Below are positions 16,211 through 26,162 of a stretch of DNA of 64,000 bases, piece by piece. The DNA lies in contig JYOB01000004.1 of NCBI GenBank assembly GCA_000955795.1, positions 62,001 through 126,000 of the forward strand, written 5' to 3'. Under the pieces are notes generated by a model, which worked only from the letters and a program-made list of their open reading frames with translations, was not told the origin of the DNA and made no database searches. Positions within the stretch are counted from its first letter, which is position 1. Each line of letters starts with the position of its first letter. This DNA is from Burkholderiaceae bacterium 26 (GTDB lineage Bacteria > Pseudomonadota > Gammaproteobacteria > Burkholderiales > Burkholderiaceae). The translations under genes and the position numbers were made by a program.

Positions 16211-17572
16211 TTGCGCATTCCGCGTCCGGCCGCGTTGCGGCGTCTGCTGATCAGTGTGTTTGGTTCGCTGTTCTGGCGAACCTTCATGCTGATCGCATTG
16301 CTCATCGCGATCTCTCTGGGCGTGTGGTTCCAGAGCTTCCGTATTTTCGAGCGCGAACCGCGCGCGCAGCAGATAGCCATGCAGGTGGTCAGCGTGGTCA
16401 AGCTCACGCGGGCCGCGCTGCTGTATTCCGATCCGTCGCGACGCCGCTTCCTGCTGCTCGATCTCGTGCAGAACGAGGGCATCAAGGTCTACCCGCGCGA
16501 GAAGGAAGACGAATACCGCGAGCCGCACACCAATCCGTATCTGACGCAACTCGTCCAACAGGAAATCCGCAACCGGCTCGGCGCCGACGCGGTAATCGCC
16601 ACGGCCGTCAATGACATCCCGGGCGTGTGGGTGAGCTTCCAGATCGAGGGCGACGACTACTGGGTTGCCATCAGCCCGGACCGTTTTGAGCACGTGCCTG
16701 GGTTGCAGTGGCTGTGGTGGTCGATGGCAGCGCTGGTGCTGTCGGTGCTTGGCGCAGCGTTCATTACGTCACGCGTGAATCAGCCGCTCAAGCGCCTGGC
16801 CGATACGGCGCGCGCCATCAGTGCGGGAGATGATCCGAAGTCCCTGCCCGAAGGCGGCGGCACCGAAGTGGCGCAGGCGAATCACAGCTTCAACCAGATG
16901 GTGCGCGACCTCAAACAGCTTGAGGCCGATCGTGCCGTCATGCTGGCCGGCATCTCCCACGACCTGCGCACACCGCTTACTCGCCTGCGCCTGGAAACGG
17001 AGATGAGCCCCGTCGACGAGCAAACGCGCGAACTGATGGTGGCTGACATCGAACAGATGGACGCGATCATCGGCCAGTTCCTGGACTACGCGCGCCCCAG
17101 CGGCGAGATGCTCGAAGACGTGGACCTGACCGAACTCGTGCGCGACACGGCGCCCGTCTACTCCGCACACGACGATATCGACCTGACGCTCAAGCTCGCG
17201 CCCGAGGCCATCGCCCGCTGCAACCGCATGGAAACGCAGCGCATTCTCGACAACCTGATCGAAAACGCACGACGCTACGGCAAGACCCCCGGCACGAACC
17301 GCGCCGAGATCACCGTCAGCACGTTCCTGCAAGGCAACGAAGTTGTATTGTGCGTAGCCGATCGCGGTGCGGGTGTGCCAACGGATCAGCTTGCGCTGCT
17401 CACACGGCCGTTCTACCGCCTTGAATCGGCACGCAGCGAAGCCAAGGGGGCCGGGCTCGGCATGTCGATCGTCAATCGCATCTTGCAGCGCAGCGGCGGC
17501 CGCCTCCTTCTTGAGAACCGCACGCCGCCTGAGACGGGGCTGCTCGTGAGCGCGTGTTACGCGCGCGTCTGA
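16211..17572 (+). CDS. envZ: EnvZ-type sensor histidine kinase
   Basis: The 453-residue inner-membrane kinase starts with TTG. It has one helix at about 24-42, a periplasmic sensor region, a second helix at about 167-187, a HAMP segment (SRVNQPLKRLADTARAIS), the H-box GISHDLRTPLTRLRLE with H250, an N-box NLIENARRYG, and G-boxes DRGAGVP and GAGLGMSIV. It would phosphorylate the upstream OmpR-like regulator. Confidence 0.9.
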   Translation: MRIPRPAALRRLLISVFGSLFWRTFMLIALLIAISLGVWFQSFRIFEREPRAQQIAMQVVSVVKLTRAALLYSDPSRRRFLLLDLVQNEGIKVYPREKEDEYREPHTNPYLTQLVQQEIRNRLGADAVIATAVNDIPGVWVSFQIEGDDYWVAISPDRFEHVPGLQWLWWSMAALVLSVLGAAFITSRVNQPLKRLADTARAISAGDDPKSLPEGGGTEVAQANHSFNQMVRDLKQLEADRAVMLAGISHDLRTPLTRLRLETEMSPVDEQTRELMVADIEQMDAIIGQFLDYARPSGEMLEDVDLTELVRDTAPVYSAHDDIDLTLKLAPEAIARCNRMETQRILDNLIENARRYGKTPGTNRAEITVSTFLQGNEVVLCVADRGAGVPTDQLALLTRPFYRLESARSEAKGAGLGMSIVNRILQRSGGRLLLENRTPPETGLLVSACYARV

Positions 17573-17853
17573 TCCGGCACACAGCCTCGATCTCCTCGGG
17601 CATATCCCCTGCTTCCCACCGCTGTCATGCGTCGCCGATAAGGTGCGGCGGCAGGCGGCACTATGGCCGGCGTTGAGAATATCAATTGGCCGGTTTCGAG
17701 TTCATCGCCAATACTCCAGCCGCCAGGCTGCATGCCTGCGCGTTCTTCGTCTCCGTCCGATTCCCCCGTCGGACCCGGGCGGCCGGTGAGCGTGTGTCTG
17801 CAAGTCCCCGTCTGGGTTCCGCACCCATTGCCACACAACTCCAGGAGAAGCTC

Positions 17854-18402
17854 ATGAAGACCATTGGTGACAAGCTCGAACCGTTCAAGGTCGTCGGCGT
17901 CAAGCCCGGGTTCAACAATCACGAGGAGAACGGCCAGTCGGCGTTTGAAGACATCACCGAGACCTCGTTCCCAGGCAAATGGAAAGTCATCTTCTTCTAT
18001 CCGAAGGACTTCACCTTTGTCTGCCCCACCGAAATCGTTGCCTTCGGCAAACTGAACGACGACTTTGCCGATCGAGACACCATCGTGCTCGGCGGTTCGA
18101 CCGACAATGAATTCGTCAAGCTCGCATGGCGCCGTGAGCACAAAGATCTGAACAAGCTGAATCAGTGGTCATTTGCGGATTCGACCGGCGCGCTGGTCGA
18201 CCAGCTTGGCGTACGCGAGCACGAAGCCGGCGTTGCGTTGCGCGCCACCTTCATCGTCGACCCGGACAACGTGATCCAGCATGTGTCGGTCAACAACCTG
18301 AACGTGGGCCGCAATCCTGACGAAGTGCTGCGCATTCTCGACGGTCTGCAGACGGACGAGCTGTGCCCGTGTAACCGCGCGGTTGGCGGCGCGACGCTGT
18401 AA
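17854..18402 (+). CDS. ahpC: Alkyl hydroperoxide reductase AhpC-type peroxiredoxin
   Basis: With the ATG at 17854 (preceded by AGGAGAAG) the protein is 182 residues. The peroxidatic cysteine is C57 in DFTFVCPTEI, and a CPC motif near residues 172-174 provides the resolving cysteine. It reduces hydrogen peroxide and organic peroxides. The ahpD gene follows, separated by a hairpin terminator that probably sets unequal expression. The open frame reaches upstream to 17686, but without a matching start. OxyR control is likely from family knowledge; I did not find a clear OxyR site. Confidence 0.92.
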   Translation: MKTIGDKLEPFKVVGVKPGFNNHEENGQSAFEDITETSFPGKWKVIFFYPKDFTFVCPTEIVAFGKLNDDFADRDTIVLGGSTDNEFVKLAWRREHKDLNKLNQWSFADSTGALVDQLGVREHEAGVALRATFIVDPDNVIQHVSVNNLNVGRNPDEVLRILDGLQTDELCPCNRAVGGATL

Positions 18403-18428
18403 CGGCCACGCAACGCCCTCCGAAGCCG

Positions 18429-18458
18429 AAGCCCGCCCTTGCGCGGGCTTTATTTTTT
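18429..18458 (+). terminator. Terminator or attenuator between ahpC and ahpD
   Basis: AAGCCCGC (18429-18436) pairs with GCGGGCTT (18443-18450) and is followed by TATTTTTT. As ahpD starts only 25 bases later, it probably allows partial readthrough. Confidence 0.8.
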
Positions 18459-18482
18459 CGCTGCCGCTGATAGGAGAAATCG

Positions 18483-19004
18483 ATGGAATTTCTGCAGACA
18501 ATCAAGGGCCGGATTCCCGACTACGCCAAAGACATCCGCCTGAACCTGGATGGCACAATCGCGCGCTCGTCGCTGGAGGGCAATGACGCGGTGGGCGTCG
18601 CATTGGCGGCCGCGTTTGCCGCGAAGAGCAAAGTGCTGACCGATGCCATCCGCAATGCCGGCGTGCTCTCGCCCGAGGAGGTGAATGGCGCGCTGACCGC
18701 CGCCGCTCTCATGGGCATGAACACCGTCTGGTATCCGTACGTCGAGATGGCCGACGACTCCGACCTTGCGCAGCAGAAGGCGGAATTGCGCATGAACGCC
18801 TACGCCAACAACGGCGGCGTCGACAAGCGCCGGTTCGAGATGTATGCCCTGGCGGCTTCCATCATCGGGAAGTGTCATTTCTGCATCAAATCGCACTACG
18901 ACTTGCTGAAGAATCACCAGGGGATGAGCGCGCAGCAATTGCGGGATGTTGGTCGCATCGCGGCCGTGATCAACGCAGCGGCGCAGGTCATCGCGGCCGA
19001 ATAG
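18483..19004 (+). CDS. ahpD: AhpD-type alkylhydroperoxidase
   Basis: This 173-residue all-helical carboxymuconolactone-decarboxylase-family protein contains the redox pair in GKCHFCIKSHYD, with the conserved downstream histidine. In mycobacteria AhpD re-reduces AhpC; the ahpC-ahpD order here fits that partnership. A TAGGAG ribosome binding site precedes the ATG. Confidence 0.9.
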   Translation: MEFLQTIKGRIPDYAKDIRLNLDGTIARSSLEGNDAVGVALAAAFAAKSKVLTDAIRNAGVLSPEEVNGALTAAALMGMNTVWYPYVEMADDSDLAQQKAELRMNAYANNGGVDKRRFEMYALAASIIGKCHFCIKSHYDLLKNHQGMSAQQLRDVGRIAAVINAAAQVIAAE

Positions 19005-19025
19005 CTACGCCGATTCCGCAAACGA

Positions 19026-19060
19026 AAACGGCAGCCCGGATCGCTCCGGTGCTGCCGTTT
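19026..19060. terminator. Bidirectional terminator between ahpD and ispF
   Basis: AAACGGCAGC (19026-19035) pairs with GCTGCCGTTT (19051-19060), with a nested CCGG/CCGG pairing in the loop. It lies between convergent genes, and the A/T-rich stem ends serve both strands. Confidence 0.65.
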
Positions 19061-19089
19061 GCCTTGGCGCGATGACGAGGCGAGCTCAG

Positions 19090-19596
19090 TCAGTCCTGAT
19101 CGGCGGCCTCTGCTCGATAGATCAGCACCACGGCCTGCGCGACGATGCCTTCCTCCTTGCCTTCAAAGCCAAGCTTCTCGTTGGTCTTAGCCTTGACGTT
19201 GCACCGCTCGGGCGCGATGCCCAGGTCCTCTGCGAGGTTGGCAACCATGCCGGGCACGTGTGGCGCGAGTTTCGGCTTCTGCGCAATGACGGTCGCGTCG
19301 ACATTGCCGACCGCATAGCCCGCCTTGTGCACGCGGCGTACAGCTTCGCGCAGCAGCACACGGCTGTCGGCGCCGGCAAACGCCGGATCCGTGTCGGGAA
19401 AATGCCGGCCGATGTCACCCAGGCCGGCGGCGCCGAACAACGCGTCGGTAATCGCATGCAGCAGCGCGTCAGCATCGGAGTGGCCGAGCAGGCCGCGGGT
19501 GTGCGGAATCTCCACGCCGCCCAGGATCAGCTTGCGGCCCTCCACCAGCGCGTGCACGTCGTAGCCCTGGCCAATGCGGATGTCCATCCAGTTCAT
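19090..19596 (-). CDS. ispF: 2-C-methyl-D-erythritol 2,4-cyclodiphosphate synthase
   Basis: The 168-residue protein shows the IspF zinc ligands in [11 protein letters not shown] and the [33 protein letters not shown] signature. It converts CDP-methylerythritol phosphate to the cyclic diphosphate in the non-mevalonate isoprenoid pathway. It follows ispD by 20 bases in the same operon, the usual pairing. Confidence 0.96.
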   Translation of the reverse strand: MNWMDIRIGQGYDVHALVEGRKLILGGVEIPHTRGLLGHSDADALLHAITDALFGAAGLGDIGRHFPDTDPAFAGADSRVLLREAVRRVHKAGYAVGNVDATVIAQKPKLAPHVPGMVANLAEDLGIAPERCNVKAKTNEKLGFEGKEEGIVAQAVVLIYRAEAADQD

Positions 19597-19616
19597 GCTT
19601 GCGGTGCCTCGTTGGG

Positions 19617-20351
19617 TTATGCGTTCTGCGCGAGGATGGCCTCGGCGAGCGCAAAATCGTCGGGATACGTCACTTTGAAGTTGCGCAGCGCACCAGGAAC
19701 AAGCAGCGCCGGATGGCCGGCGGCTTCAATCGCGCTGGCTTCGTCGGTGACGATGCGATGCTGCAACAGCGCTTCCCGCGAGGCGCGCTCCAGCAGGCCA
19801 AGCGGAAACATCTGCGGCGTCTGCGCTTGCCACAGGCCATCGCGCGGCACGGTTGCGCCGATGTGCTGGGCTGCATCGGCACGTTTGAGCGTGTCAGCCA
19901 CGGGCAGTGCGAGGATGCCCCCCGCAGCTTGCGTGCCTTCGGCCTCTACAGCCGCAACCAAACGTGCGATCAGGGCGGGCGTCAAGCCAGGGCGCGCCGC
20001 GTCGTGCACGAGCACCCAATCGTCATCGTGCGCACCCAGACCACGCAACGCCGCCAACCCGTGGGCGACGGATGCGTGGCGCGAATCGCCACCGCAATCG
20101 ACTTCGACCAGCTTGGGCGCGCCGAAACCGCCGTCGGGAAAGCGCTGCACAAGCGGCTGTGCGCCGGGCGTCGTCACCACAAGCACGGCATCGATTTCGG
20201 GGCTGGCCAGGAACGCCTGCGCCGTGTGCCACAGCATCGGCCGCCCGGCGATCACCTGATATTGCTTAGGCAGATCGCCGCCGGCGCGCGAGCCGGTGCC
20301 GGCCGAGGGAATCAGCGCAAAACGGCGTCGGCCGGGGACGGAAATCGACAT
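19617..20351 (-). CDS. ispD: 2-C-methyl-D-erythritol 4-phosphate cytidylyltransferase
   Basis: Using the ATG at 20351 the protein has 244 residues. The nucleotide-binding start [22 protein letters not shown] and [11 protein letters not shown] are IspD motifs. It forms CDP-ME from MEP and CTP. The open frame continues upstream to 20561, but that part overlaps the divergent mfd start and lacks homology. The gene begins 172 bases from mfd, on the opposite strand. Confidence 0.95.
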   Translation of the reverse strand: MSISVPGRRRFALIPSAGTGSRAGGDLPKQYQVIAGRPMLWHTAQAFLASPEIDAVLVVTTPGAQPLVQRFPDGGFGAPKLVEVDCGGDSRHASVAHGLAALRGLGAHDDDWVLVHDAARPGLTPALIARLVAAVEAEGTQAAGGILALPVADTLKRADAAQHIGATVPRDGLWQAQTPQMFPLGLLERASREALLQHRIVTDEASAIEAAGHPALLVPGALRNFKVTYPDDFALAEAILAQNA

Positions 20352-20428
20352 GGCAGGCGGGAATGTGAACGTGGGCGCGGCATTTGCGTGGTTTTGGTGC
20401 TCGTCAAGCGCGCGGCTGGCGCGGATTT

Positions 20429-20484
20429 TATAATAGCGGTCTGCGTCACGACACCCCGCCTGCAAATGCCGGCGGGGTGTCGTG
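20429..20484 (+). promoter_or_regulatory. mfd -10 box and long perfect leader hairpin
   Basis: TATAAT occurs at 20429-20434, with no good -35. Right after the expected start lies a perfect 14-base inverted repeat, CACGACACCCCGCC (20447-20460) and GGCGGGGTGTCGTG (20471-20484), with a 10-base loop. It would form a very stable stem at the 5' end of the mfd transcript. No T-run follows on the plus strand, so it is not a simple terminator. Confidence 0.5.
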
Positions 20485-20523
20485 CTTTGTCTTGCAGTTG
20501 TGCCCCACAGAACCTGACACCTC

Positions 20524-23500
20524 ATGTCCGATTTTTCGCTCTCCGCCCTGCCCGCCGTCAAACCGGGCTCGCGCTTCGTCTTCAGCGGCCTGCAGGGCGC
20601 GGCAGACGCCCTGCTGCTTGCGCGCTACCTGGAGCAGCATCGCGCCGCCGTGCCGATGCTGGCGGTGGTCTGCGCCAATGCCGTCGACGCCCAGCGCCTG
20701 GCGGAAGAGCTGCGCTGGTTTGCCCCGCAGGCGCGCGTGAAGCTGCTGCCGGACTGGGAAACGCTGCCATACGACAATTTCTCGCCGCACCAGGATTTGA
20801 TCTCCGAGCGGCTGGCGACGCTGCATGACCTGCAGAACGGTGCGTGCGACATTCTGCTCGTGCCGGCCTCCACGGCGCTGCAACGCGTGGCGCCGCCATC
20901 GTTCCTGGCCGCCTACACGTTCTTCTTCAAGAAGGGCGAAAAGCTGGACGAGGCCGCGCTGAAAGCGCAATTCACGCTGGCCGGCTACGAGCACGTCAGC
21001 GCCGTGATGCGCCCGGGCGAATATTCCGTGCGCGGCGGCCTGATCGACTTGTTCCCGATGGGCTCGCCGTTGCCATATCGGCTCGACCTGTTTGGCGACG
21101 AAATCGAGACCATTCGCTCGTTCGACCCCGACACGCAGCGCAGCCTCTACCCGGTGAATGAAGTCCGCCTGCTGCCGGGCCGCGAATTCCCGATGGACGA
21201 GGCCTCGCGCACCGCCTTCCGCGGACGCTGGCGCGAGGTGTTCGAAGGCGACCCGACGCGCTCGCCCATCTACAAGGACATCGGCAACGGCGTGCCCAGC
21301 GCCGGCATCGAGTATTACCTGCCGCTGTTCTTCGAAGAAACCGCGACGCTGTTCGACTACCTGCCGGGCGCCACGCATCTCGCTTTCGTGGGCGACATCG
21401 AAGGCGCGGTGCGCCGCTTCTGGGCCGACACGACGCAGCGCTACAACTTCATGCGCCACGATCGCGAACGGCCGCTGCTGCAGCCGTCGGCGCTGTATCT
21501 GGATGAAGAGGCGTTCTTCGTCGCGGCCAAGCCGCACGCTCGCCTGGTGTTGCGCGCCGATCCCGGCGATGCACCGCTTTCGCTGCCGTTGCCGAACGTT
21601 GCCGTCAACCGCCGCGCAGAAGACCCGCTGGTCAATCTCGAATCGTTCCTGATGCGCAGCAATTGCCGCGTGATGATCTGCGCGGAATCCGCAGGCCGCC
21701 GCGAAACGCTTGCGCAAATGCTTGCCGCCAGCGGCCTGCACCCCGAAGGCGTAGCAGACTTCGCCGACCTGATGAGCGGCGATGCCAAGTTCGTGCTGGG
21801 CGTGGCCCCGCTTTACCAGGGCTTCATCCTCGGGGAGGAACGCATCGCGCTCATCACCGAGACCGAGCTGTACGCGCAAACCGTGCGCCGCGCCGGTCGC
21901 CGCAAGCAGGAGCAGGCCACCGCCGTCGATTCAATGGTGCGCGATCTGGCCGAACTGAAGATCGGTGATCCGGTGGTGCACAGCGAACACGGCATCGGCC
22001 GCTATCAGGGGCTGGTCTCCATCGACATGGGCAACGGCGAGGAAGAATTCCTGCACCTCGACTACGACAAGGGCAGCAAGCTCTATGTGCCGGTGCATCA
22101 GTTGCACGTGATCTCGCGCTACTCGGGCGCCGATCCGGAAACCGCGCCGCTGCATTCGCTCGGCTCCGGCCAGTGGGAAAAGGCCAAGCGCAAGGCGGCG
22201 CAGCAGATTCGCGATACGGCGGCCGAACTGCTGAACCTGTACGCACGACGCGCGTTGCGCCAAGGCTTCGCCTTCCCGCTCACGCCCGAGGACTACGCCA
22301 CCTTTGCCGAGAGCTTCGGCTTTGACGAAACGCCCGATCAGGCCGCCGCCATCGCCGCTGTGATCGCGGACATGACGTCGGGCAAGCCGATGGATCGCCT
22401 CGTCTGCGGTGACGTCGGCTTCGGCAAGACGGAAGTCGCGCTGCGTGCCGCATTTGTTGCGGTGATGGGCGGCAAGCAGGTTGCCATCCTCGCACCGACC
22501 ACGCTGCTGGCCGAACAGCACTACCAAACGCTGGTCGACCGCTTTGCCGATTGGCCGGTGCGCATTGCCGAGATTTCGCGTTTCAAGAACAAGAAAGAGA
22601 TCGACACCGCGATCGAAGCCATCAACGCCGGCACCATCGACATCGTGATCGGCACGCACAAGCTACTCTCGCCGGATGTGAAGTTCAACCGGCTGGGGCT
22701 CGTCATCATCGACGAGGAACACCGCTTTGGCGTGCGCCAGAAAGAAGCGCTCAAAACATTACGCGCCGAGGTGGACGTGCTCACGCTCACGGCCACGCCG
22801 ATCCCGCGCACGCTGGGCATGGCGCTGGAAGGCTTGCGCGATTTCTCGGTGATCGCCACTGCGCCGCAAAAGCGCCTGGCCATCAAGACGTTCCTGCGCC
22901 GCGAGGAAGACGGCGTGCTGCGCGAAGCCATCCTGCGCGAATTGAAGCGCGGCGGCCAGGTCTATTTCCTGCACAACGAGGTCGAGACCATCGAGAACAA
23001 GCGCGCCAAGCTCGAAGAGTTGATTCCAGAAGCGCGCGTGGTGGTCGCCCATGGCCAGATGCACGAGCGCGAACTGGAACGCGTGATGCGCGATTTCGTG
23101 GCCCAGCGCGCCAACATCCTGCTGTGCACGACGATCATCGAGACCGGCATTGACGTGCCGACCGCCAACACGATCCTGATCCACCGCGCCGACAAGTTCG
23201 GCCTGGCGCAGTTGCACCAGTTACGTGGTCGCGTCGGGCGCTCGCACCACCAGGCCTATGCGTACCTGCTGGTGCACGACGTAGACGGCCTGACCAAGCA
23301 GGCACAACGCCGCCTTGAAGCCATTCAGCAGATGGAAGAGCTCGGCGCAGGCTTCTACTTGGCGATGCACGATCTGGAAATCCGTGGCGCCGGCGAGGTG
23401 CTGGGCGACAAGCAATCGGGCGAGATTTCCGAGATCGGCTTCCAGCTCTACACCGACATGCTCAACCAGGCGGTGAAGTCGCTCAAGGCCGGCAAGGAAC

Positions 23501-23955
23501 CCGATCTGATGGCGCCGCTTGCGGCCACAACCGAGATCAACCTCGGCACGCCGGCCCTGTTGCCGCAAGACTATTGCGGCGATGTCCAGGAGCGCCTCTC
23601 GTTGTACAAGCGCCTGGCCAACTGCGAAAGCGGCGAGACCATCGACAACATCCAGGAAGAGTTGATCGATCGTTTCGGCAAGCTGCCGCCGCAGGCGCAA
23701 TCGCTCATCGAAACGCACCGGCTGCGCATTGCCGCCGCGCCGCTGGGCATCCGCAAGATCGACACGGGCACGAACTCCGTCACGCTGCAGTTCATACCGA
23801 ACCCGCCTGTCGACGCCATCAAGATCATCGATCTTGTACAGAAGAACCGGCAGATCAAGCTGGCGGGGCAGGATCGCCTGCGCATCGAGAACATTCCGGC
23901 CGAATTCGGCGCGCTGGCGCAGACCATTCGCCACGCCATGCGGCAATTGACGTGA
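20524..23955 (+). CDS. mfd: Transcription-repair coupling factor Mfd
   Basis: This 1143-residue translocase has an N-terminal UvrB-like region, the RNA-polymerase-interacting CarD-like domain near residues 475-545 (LKIGDPVVHSEHGIGRYQGL), and RecG-like helicase motifs: Walker A GDVGFGKTEVALRAAF, DEEHRFG, TATPIPRTL and QLRGRVGRSHHQAYAYL. The C-terminal TRCF domain ends near 1140. It displaces stalled RNA polymerase at DNA lesions and recruits UvrA. Length is normal for the family. Confidence 0.97.
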   Translation: MSDFSLSALPAVKPGSRFVFSGLQGAADALLLARYLEQHRAAVPMLAVVCANAVDAQRLAEELRWFAPQARVKLLPDWETLPYDNFSPHQDLISERLATLHDLQNGACDILLVPASTALQRVAPPSFLAAYTFFFKKGEKLDEAALKAQFTLAGYEHVSAVMRPGEYSVRGGLIDLFPMGSPLPYRLDLFGDEIETIRSFDPDTQRSLYPVNEVRLLPGREFPMDEASRTAFRGRWREVFEGDPTRSPIYKDIGNGVPSAGIEYYLPLFFEETATLFDYLPGATHLAFVGDIEGAVRRFWADTTQRYNFMRHDRERPLLQPSALYLDEEAFFVAAKPHARLVLRADPGDAPLSLPLPNVAVNRRAEDPLVNLESFLMRSNCRVMICAESAGRRETLAQMLAASGLHPEGVADFADLMSGDAKFVLGVAPLYQGFILGEERIALITETELYAQTVRRAGRRKQEQATAVDSMVRDLAELKIGDPVVHSEHGIGRYQGLVSIDMGNGEEEFLHLDYDKGSKLYVPVHQLHVISRYSGADPETAPLHSLGSGQWEKAKRKAAQQIRDTAAELLNLYARRALRQGFAFPLTPEDYATFAESFGFDETPDQAAAIAAVIADMTSGKPMDRLVCGDVGFGKTEVALRAAFVAVMGGKQVAILAPTTLLAEQHYQTLVDRFADWPVRIAEISRFKNKKEIDTAIEAINAGTIDIVIGTHKLLSPDVKFNRLGLVIIDEEHRFGVRQKEALKTLRAEVDVLTLTATPIPRTLGMALEGLRDFSVIATAPQKRLAIKTFLRREEDGVLREAILRELKRGGQVYFLHNEVETIENKRAKLEELIPEARVVVAHGQMHERELERVMRDFVAQRANILLCTTIIETGIDVPTANTILIHRADKFGLAQLHQLRGRVGRSHHQAYAYLLVHDVDGLTKQAQRRLEAIQQMEELGAGFYLAMHDLEIRGAGEVLGDKQSGEISEIGFQLYTDMLNQAVKSLKAGKEPDLMAPLAATTEINLGTPALLPQDYCGDVQERLSLYKRLANCESGETIDNIQEELIDRFGKLPPQAQSLIETHRLRIAAAPLGIRKIDTGTNSVTLQFIPNPPVDAIKIIDLVQKNRQIKLAGQDRLRIENIPAEFGALAQTIRHAMRQLT

Positions 23956-23992
23956 TCCAGTAGGATCGGCCAATCAGAACAAGGAAACCATC

Positions 23993-25186
23993 ATGAGTAC
24001 CGCCCTCACCCCGTTCTCCACCCTGGACTGGACGAACAAGCTCGTCAGTTTCGACACCACCAGCCGCGGCTCAAACCTGGCGCTGATTGAAACCGTGCGC
24101 GACTACCTGCGCGGCGTCGGACTCGAATCGCATCTTTCGCACAACTACGATGGCAACAAGGCCAACTTGTTTGCCACGATTCCGGCAGCGGACGGCAGCG
24201 TGCAAGGCGGCATCGTGCTGTCGGGCCACACCGATGTGGTGCCGGTGGATGGCCAGAAATGGGACAGCAACCCATTTGCGCCGGAAGTGCGCGACGGCAA
24301 GCTCTACGGCCGCGGCACGTGCGACATGAAGGGGTTCATCGCTTCGTCGCTGGCGCTGGTGCCGTCGCTGCTGCAGGGCAGACTGCGCGAGCCTGTGCAC
24401 TTCGCACTGTCATATGACGAGGAAGTCGGCTGCGTGGGGGCCCCGCGCATGATCGAAGACCTGATCGCGCGCGGCATCAAGCCCGCCGGCTGCATCGTCG
24501 GCGAGCCCACCGCCATGCGCCCGATCGTCGCGCACAAGGGCATCAACGCCTACCGCTGCCGAGTGCACGGACGCGCTGCGCATTCGTCGCTCACGCCACA
24601 GGGCGTCAACGCCATCGAATACGCCGCGCGCATCATCTGTTTCGTGCGCGACCTGGCCGATGAATTCCGCGCCAAGGGCCCGTTCGACGATGCATTTGAC
24701 GTGCCGTTCACCACGGCATCGACCGGCCTCATCAACGGCGGTATCGCGCTGAACACGATCCCCGCGCTGTGCGAGCTGGTATTTGAGTTCCGCAACCTGC
24801 CGGGCGTGGATGCGCCGGCCATCCGCGCGCGCGTCGAGCACTACGTGCGCGAAACCATCGAGCCCGCCATGCAGCGCGAGCACCCGGATGCCCGCATCGA
24901 ACTCGACGAGATTGCCGCCGCGCCCTCGCTGGACGCATCCGAGCAAGCCGCCATTACGCAGCTTGTGCGTGTGCTGACTGAAGACAACGACAAACGCAAG
25001 GTCGCCTATGGCACTGAAGCCGGTCTCTTCCAGCGCGCCGGCATTCCGGCCGTGCTGTGCGGCCCGGGCAACATCGAACAGGCGCACAAGGCCAACGAAT
25101 ACGTCGAACTCGCCCAGCTCGACGCGTGCGACCGCTTCCTCGCCAAGGTGGCGCGCAGCCTGATGGTCGAAACCGCGTCCGCCTAA
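23993..25186 (+). CDS. argE: Acetylornithine deacetylase
   Basis: The 397-residue M20-family metallo-hydrolase contains GGIVLSGHTDVVPVDGQKW (zinc histidine and aspartate), GRGTCDMKGFIA, YDEEVGCVGAP (catalytic Glu pair) and a C-terminal CGPGNIEQAHKANEYV motif with the last histidine. It releases ornithine in arginine biosynthesis. It follows mfd by 37 bases with an AAGGAAA ribosome binding site. A related succinyl-diaminopimelate desuccinylase is less likely given the C-terminal pattern. Confidence 0.92.
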   Translation: MSTALTPFSTLDWTNKLVSFDTTSRGSNLALIETVRDYLRGVGLESHLSHNYDGNKANLFATIPAADGSVQGGIVLSGHTDVVPVDGQKWDSNPFAPEVRDGKLYGRGTCDMKGFIASSLALVPSLLQGRLREPVHFALSYDEEVGCVGAPRMIEDLIARGIKPAGCIVGEPTAMRPIVAHKGINAYRCRVHGRAAHSSLTPQGVNAIEYAARIICFVRDLADEFRAKGPFDDAFDVPFTTASTGLINGGIALNTIPALCELVFEFRNLPGVDAPAIRARVEHYVRETIEPAMQREHPDARIELDEIAAAPSLDASEQAAITQLVRVLTEDNDKRKVAYGTEAGLFQRAGIPAVLCGPGNIEQAHKANEYVELAQLDACDRFLAKVARSLMVETASA

Positions 25187-25243
25187 CGCTTACACTGCAA
25201 CGCCTCACCTTTTGGTGGGGCGCATTCCGCCCGGGGCGTTCGC

Positions 25244-25249
25244 TACAAT
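25244..25249 (+). promoter_or_regulatory. Candidate -10 box for serB
   Basis: TACAAT lies 50 bases before the serB ATG in the argE-serB gap and favours the start at 25299 over an upstream GTG-type start. No good -35 is visible. Confidence 0.35.
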
Positions 25250-25298
25250 AGCGGGCTTCCCCGGCGCCGAACTGCCCGCTCCCCGCTCCTGCCACTCC

Positions 25299-26156
25299 AT
25301 GCCCGTCATTCTGCAAAGCCTGTCGCCGCTGTCCACCGGCGACATTGAATCCATCCGCAGCCTGTTTGGCAGCGCCGCTTACGAGATGCGCGCGCCCAAC
25401 GTCGCCGCCATCGAATGGGTGCACGAACTGCCCAGCGAATTGCGCGTCCAGCTTGATGCCATCTGCGCCAACCTGAAGATGGACTACGCGTGGATTCCCG
25501 ACGAATGGACGTTCGGCGATTTTCGCGTGCTGGCGATGGACATGGATTCCACGCTCATCACCATCGAGTGCATCGACGAGATTGCGGATTTCTGCGGGCT
25601 CAAGCCGCAGGTGGCGGCCATCACCGAAGCGTCGATGCGGGGTGAGATCAAGGATTTCAACGAGAGCCTGACGCGCCGCGTCGAACTGCTCAAGGGCCTG
25701 GATGCGAGCGTGCTGGAGCGCGTCTATGCCGAGCGCCTGCAGCTCTCCCCGGGTGCCGAAAAGATGCTCAAGGCTGTGCAAGCGTTGGGCATCCGCACGC
25801 TGCTGGTATCGGGCGGCTTCGAATTCTTCACCTCACGCCTGCAGGAGCGCCTGGGCCTTGACCGCACGCGCGCCAACACGCTGGAGATCGTCGACGGCAA
25901 GCTCACCGGCCGCGTGCTCGGCGAGATCGTCAATGCGGATGTGAAGGCGCAGACGCTCAAGGCGTTCTGCCAGGATCTGGGCGTATCGACGCACAACGCC
26001 ATCGCCATGGGCGACGGCTCGAACGATCTCAAGATGATGGGCGTAGCCGGTCTGTCGGTCGCGTTCCGCGCCAAGCCCATCGTGCAGGCGCAGGCCGACG
26101 TGGCGTTCAACGTTGTCGGCCTGGATGGGCTGTTGAATCTGTTCCCGCAGCAGTAA
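25299..26156 (+). CDS. serB: Phosphoserine phosphatase
   Basis: The 285-residue HAD-family enzyme contains the nucleophile motif DMDSTLITIECIDE (first Asp is the phospho-acceptor), LVSGGFEFF and the metal-binding GDGSNDLKMM. It performs the last step of serine synthesis. The ATG at 25299 is chosen because the longer open frame (from 25212) overlaps the promoter-like TACAAT. The N-terminal about 75 residues form an ACT-like extension seen in proteobacterial SerB. Confidence 0.94.
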   Translation: MPVILQSLSPLSTGDIESIRSLFGSAAYEMRAPNVAAIEWVHELPSELRVQLDAICANLKMDYAWIPDEWTFGDFRVLAMDMDSTLITIECIDEIADFCGLKPQVAAITEASMRGEIKDFNESLTRRVELLKGLDASVLERVYAERLQLSPGAEKMLKAVQALGIRTLLVSGGFEFFTSRLQERLGLDRTRANTLEIVDGKLTGRVLGEIVNADVKAQTLKAFCQDLGVSTHNAIAMGDGSNDLKMMGVAGLSVAFRAKPIVQAQADVAFNVVGLDGLLNLFPQQ

Positions 26157-26162
26157 GCCGCG

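Noticed and set aside
17573-17853. OxyR binding site upstream of ahpC
   Set aside because: Regulation by OxyR is expected, but no spaced ATAG/CTAT pattern was convincing.
20446-21879. 477-codon minus-strand frame within mfd
   Set aside because: Antisense to the conserved Mfd coding sequence, and without any domain.
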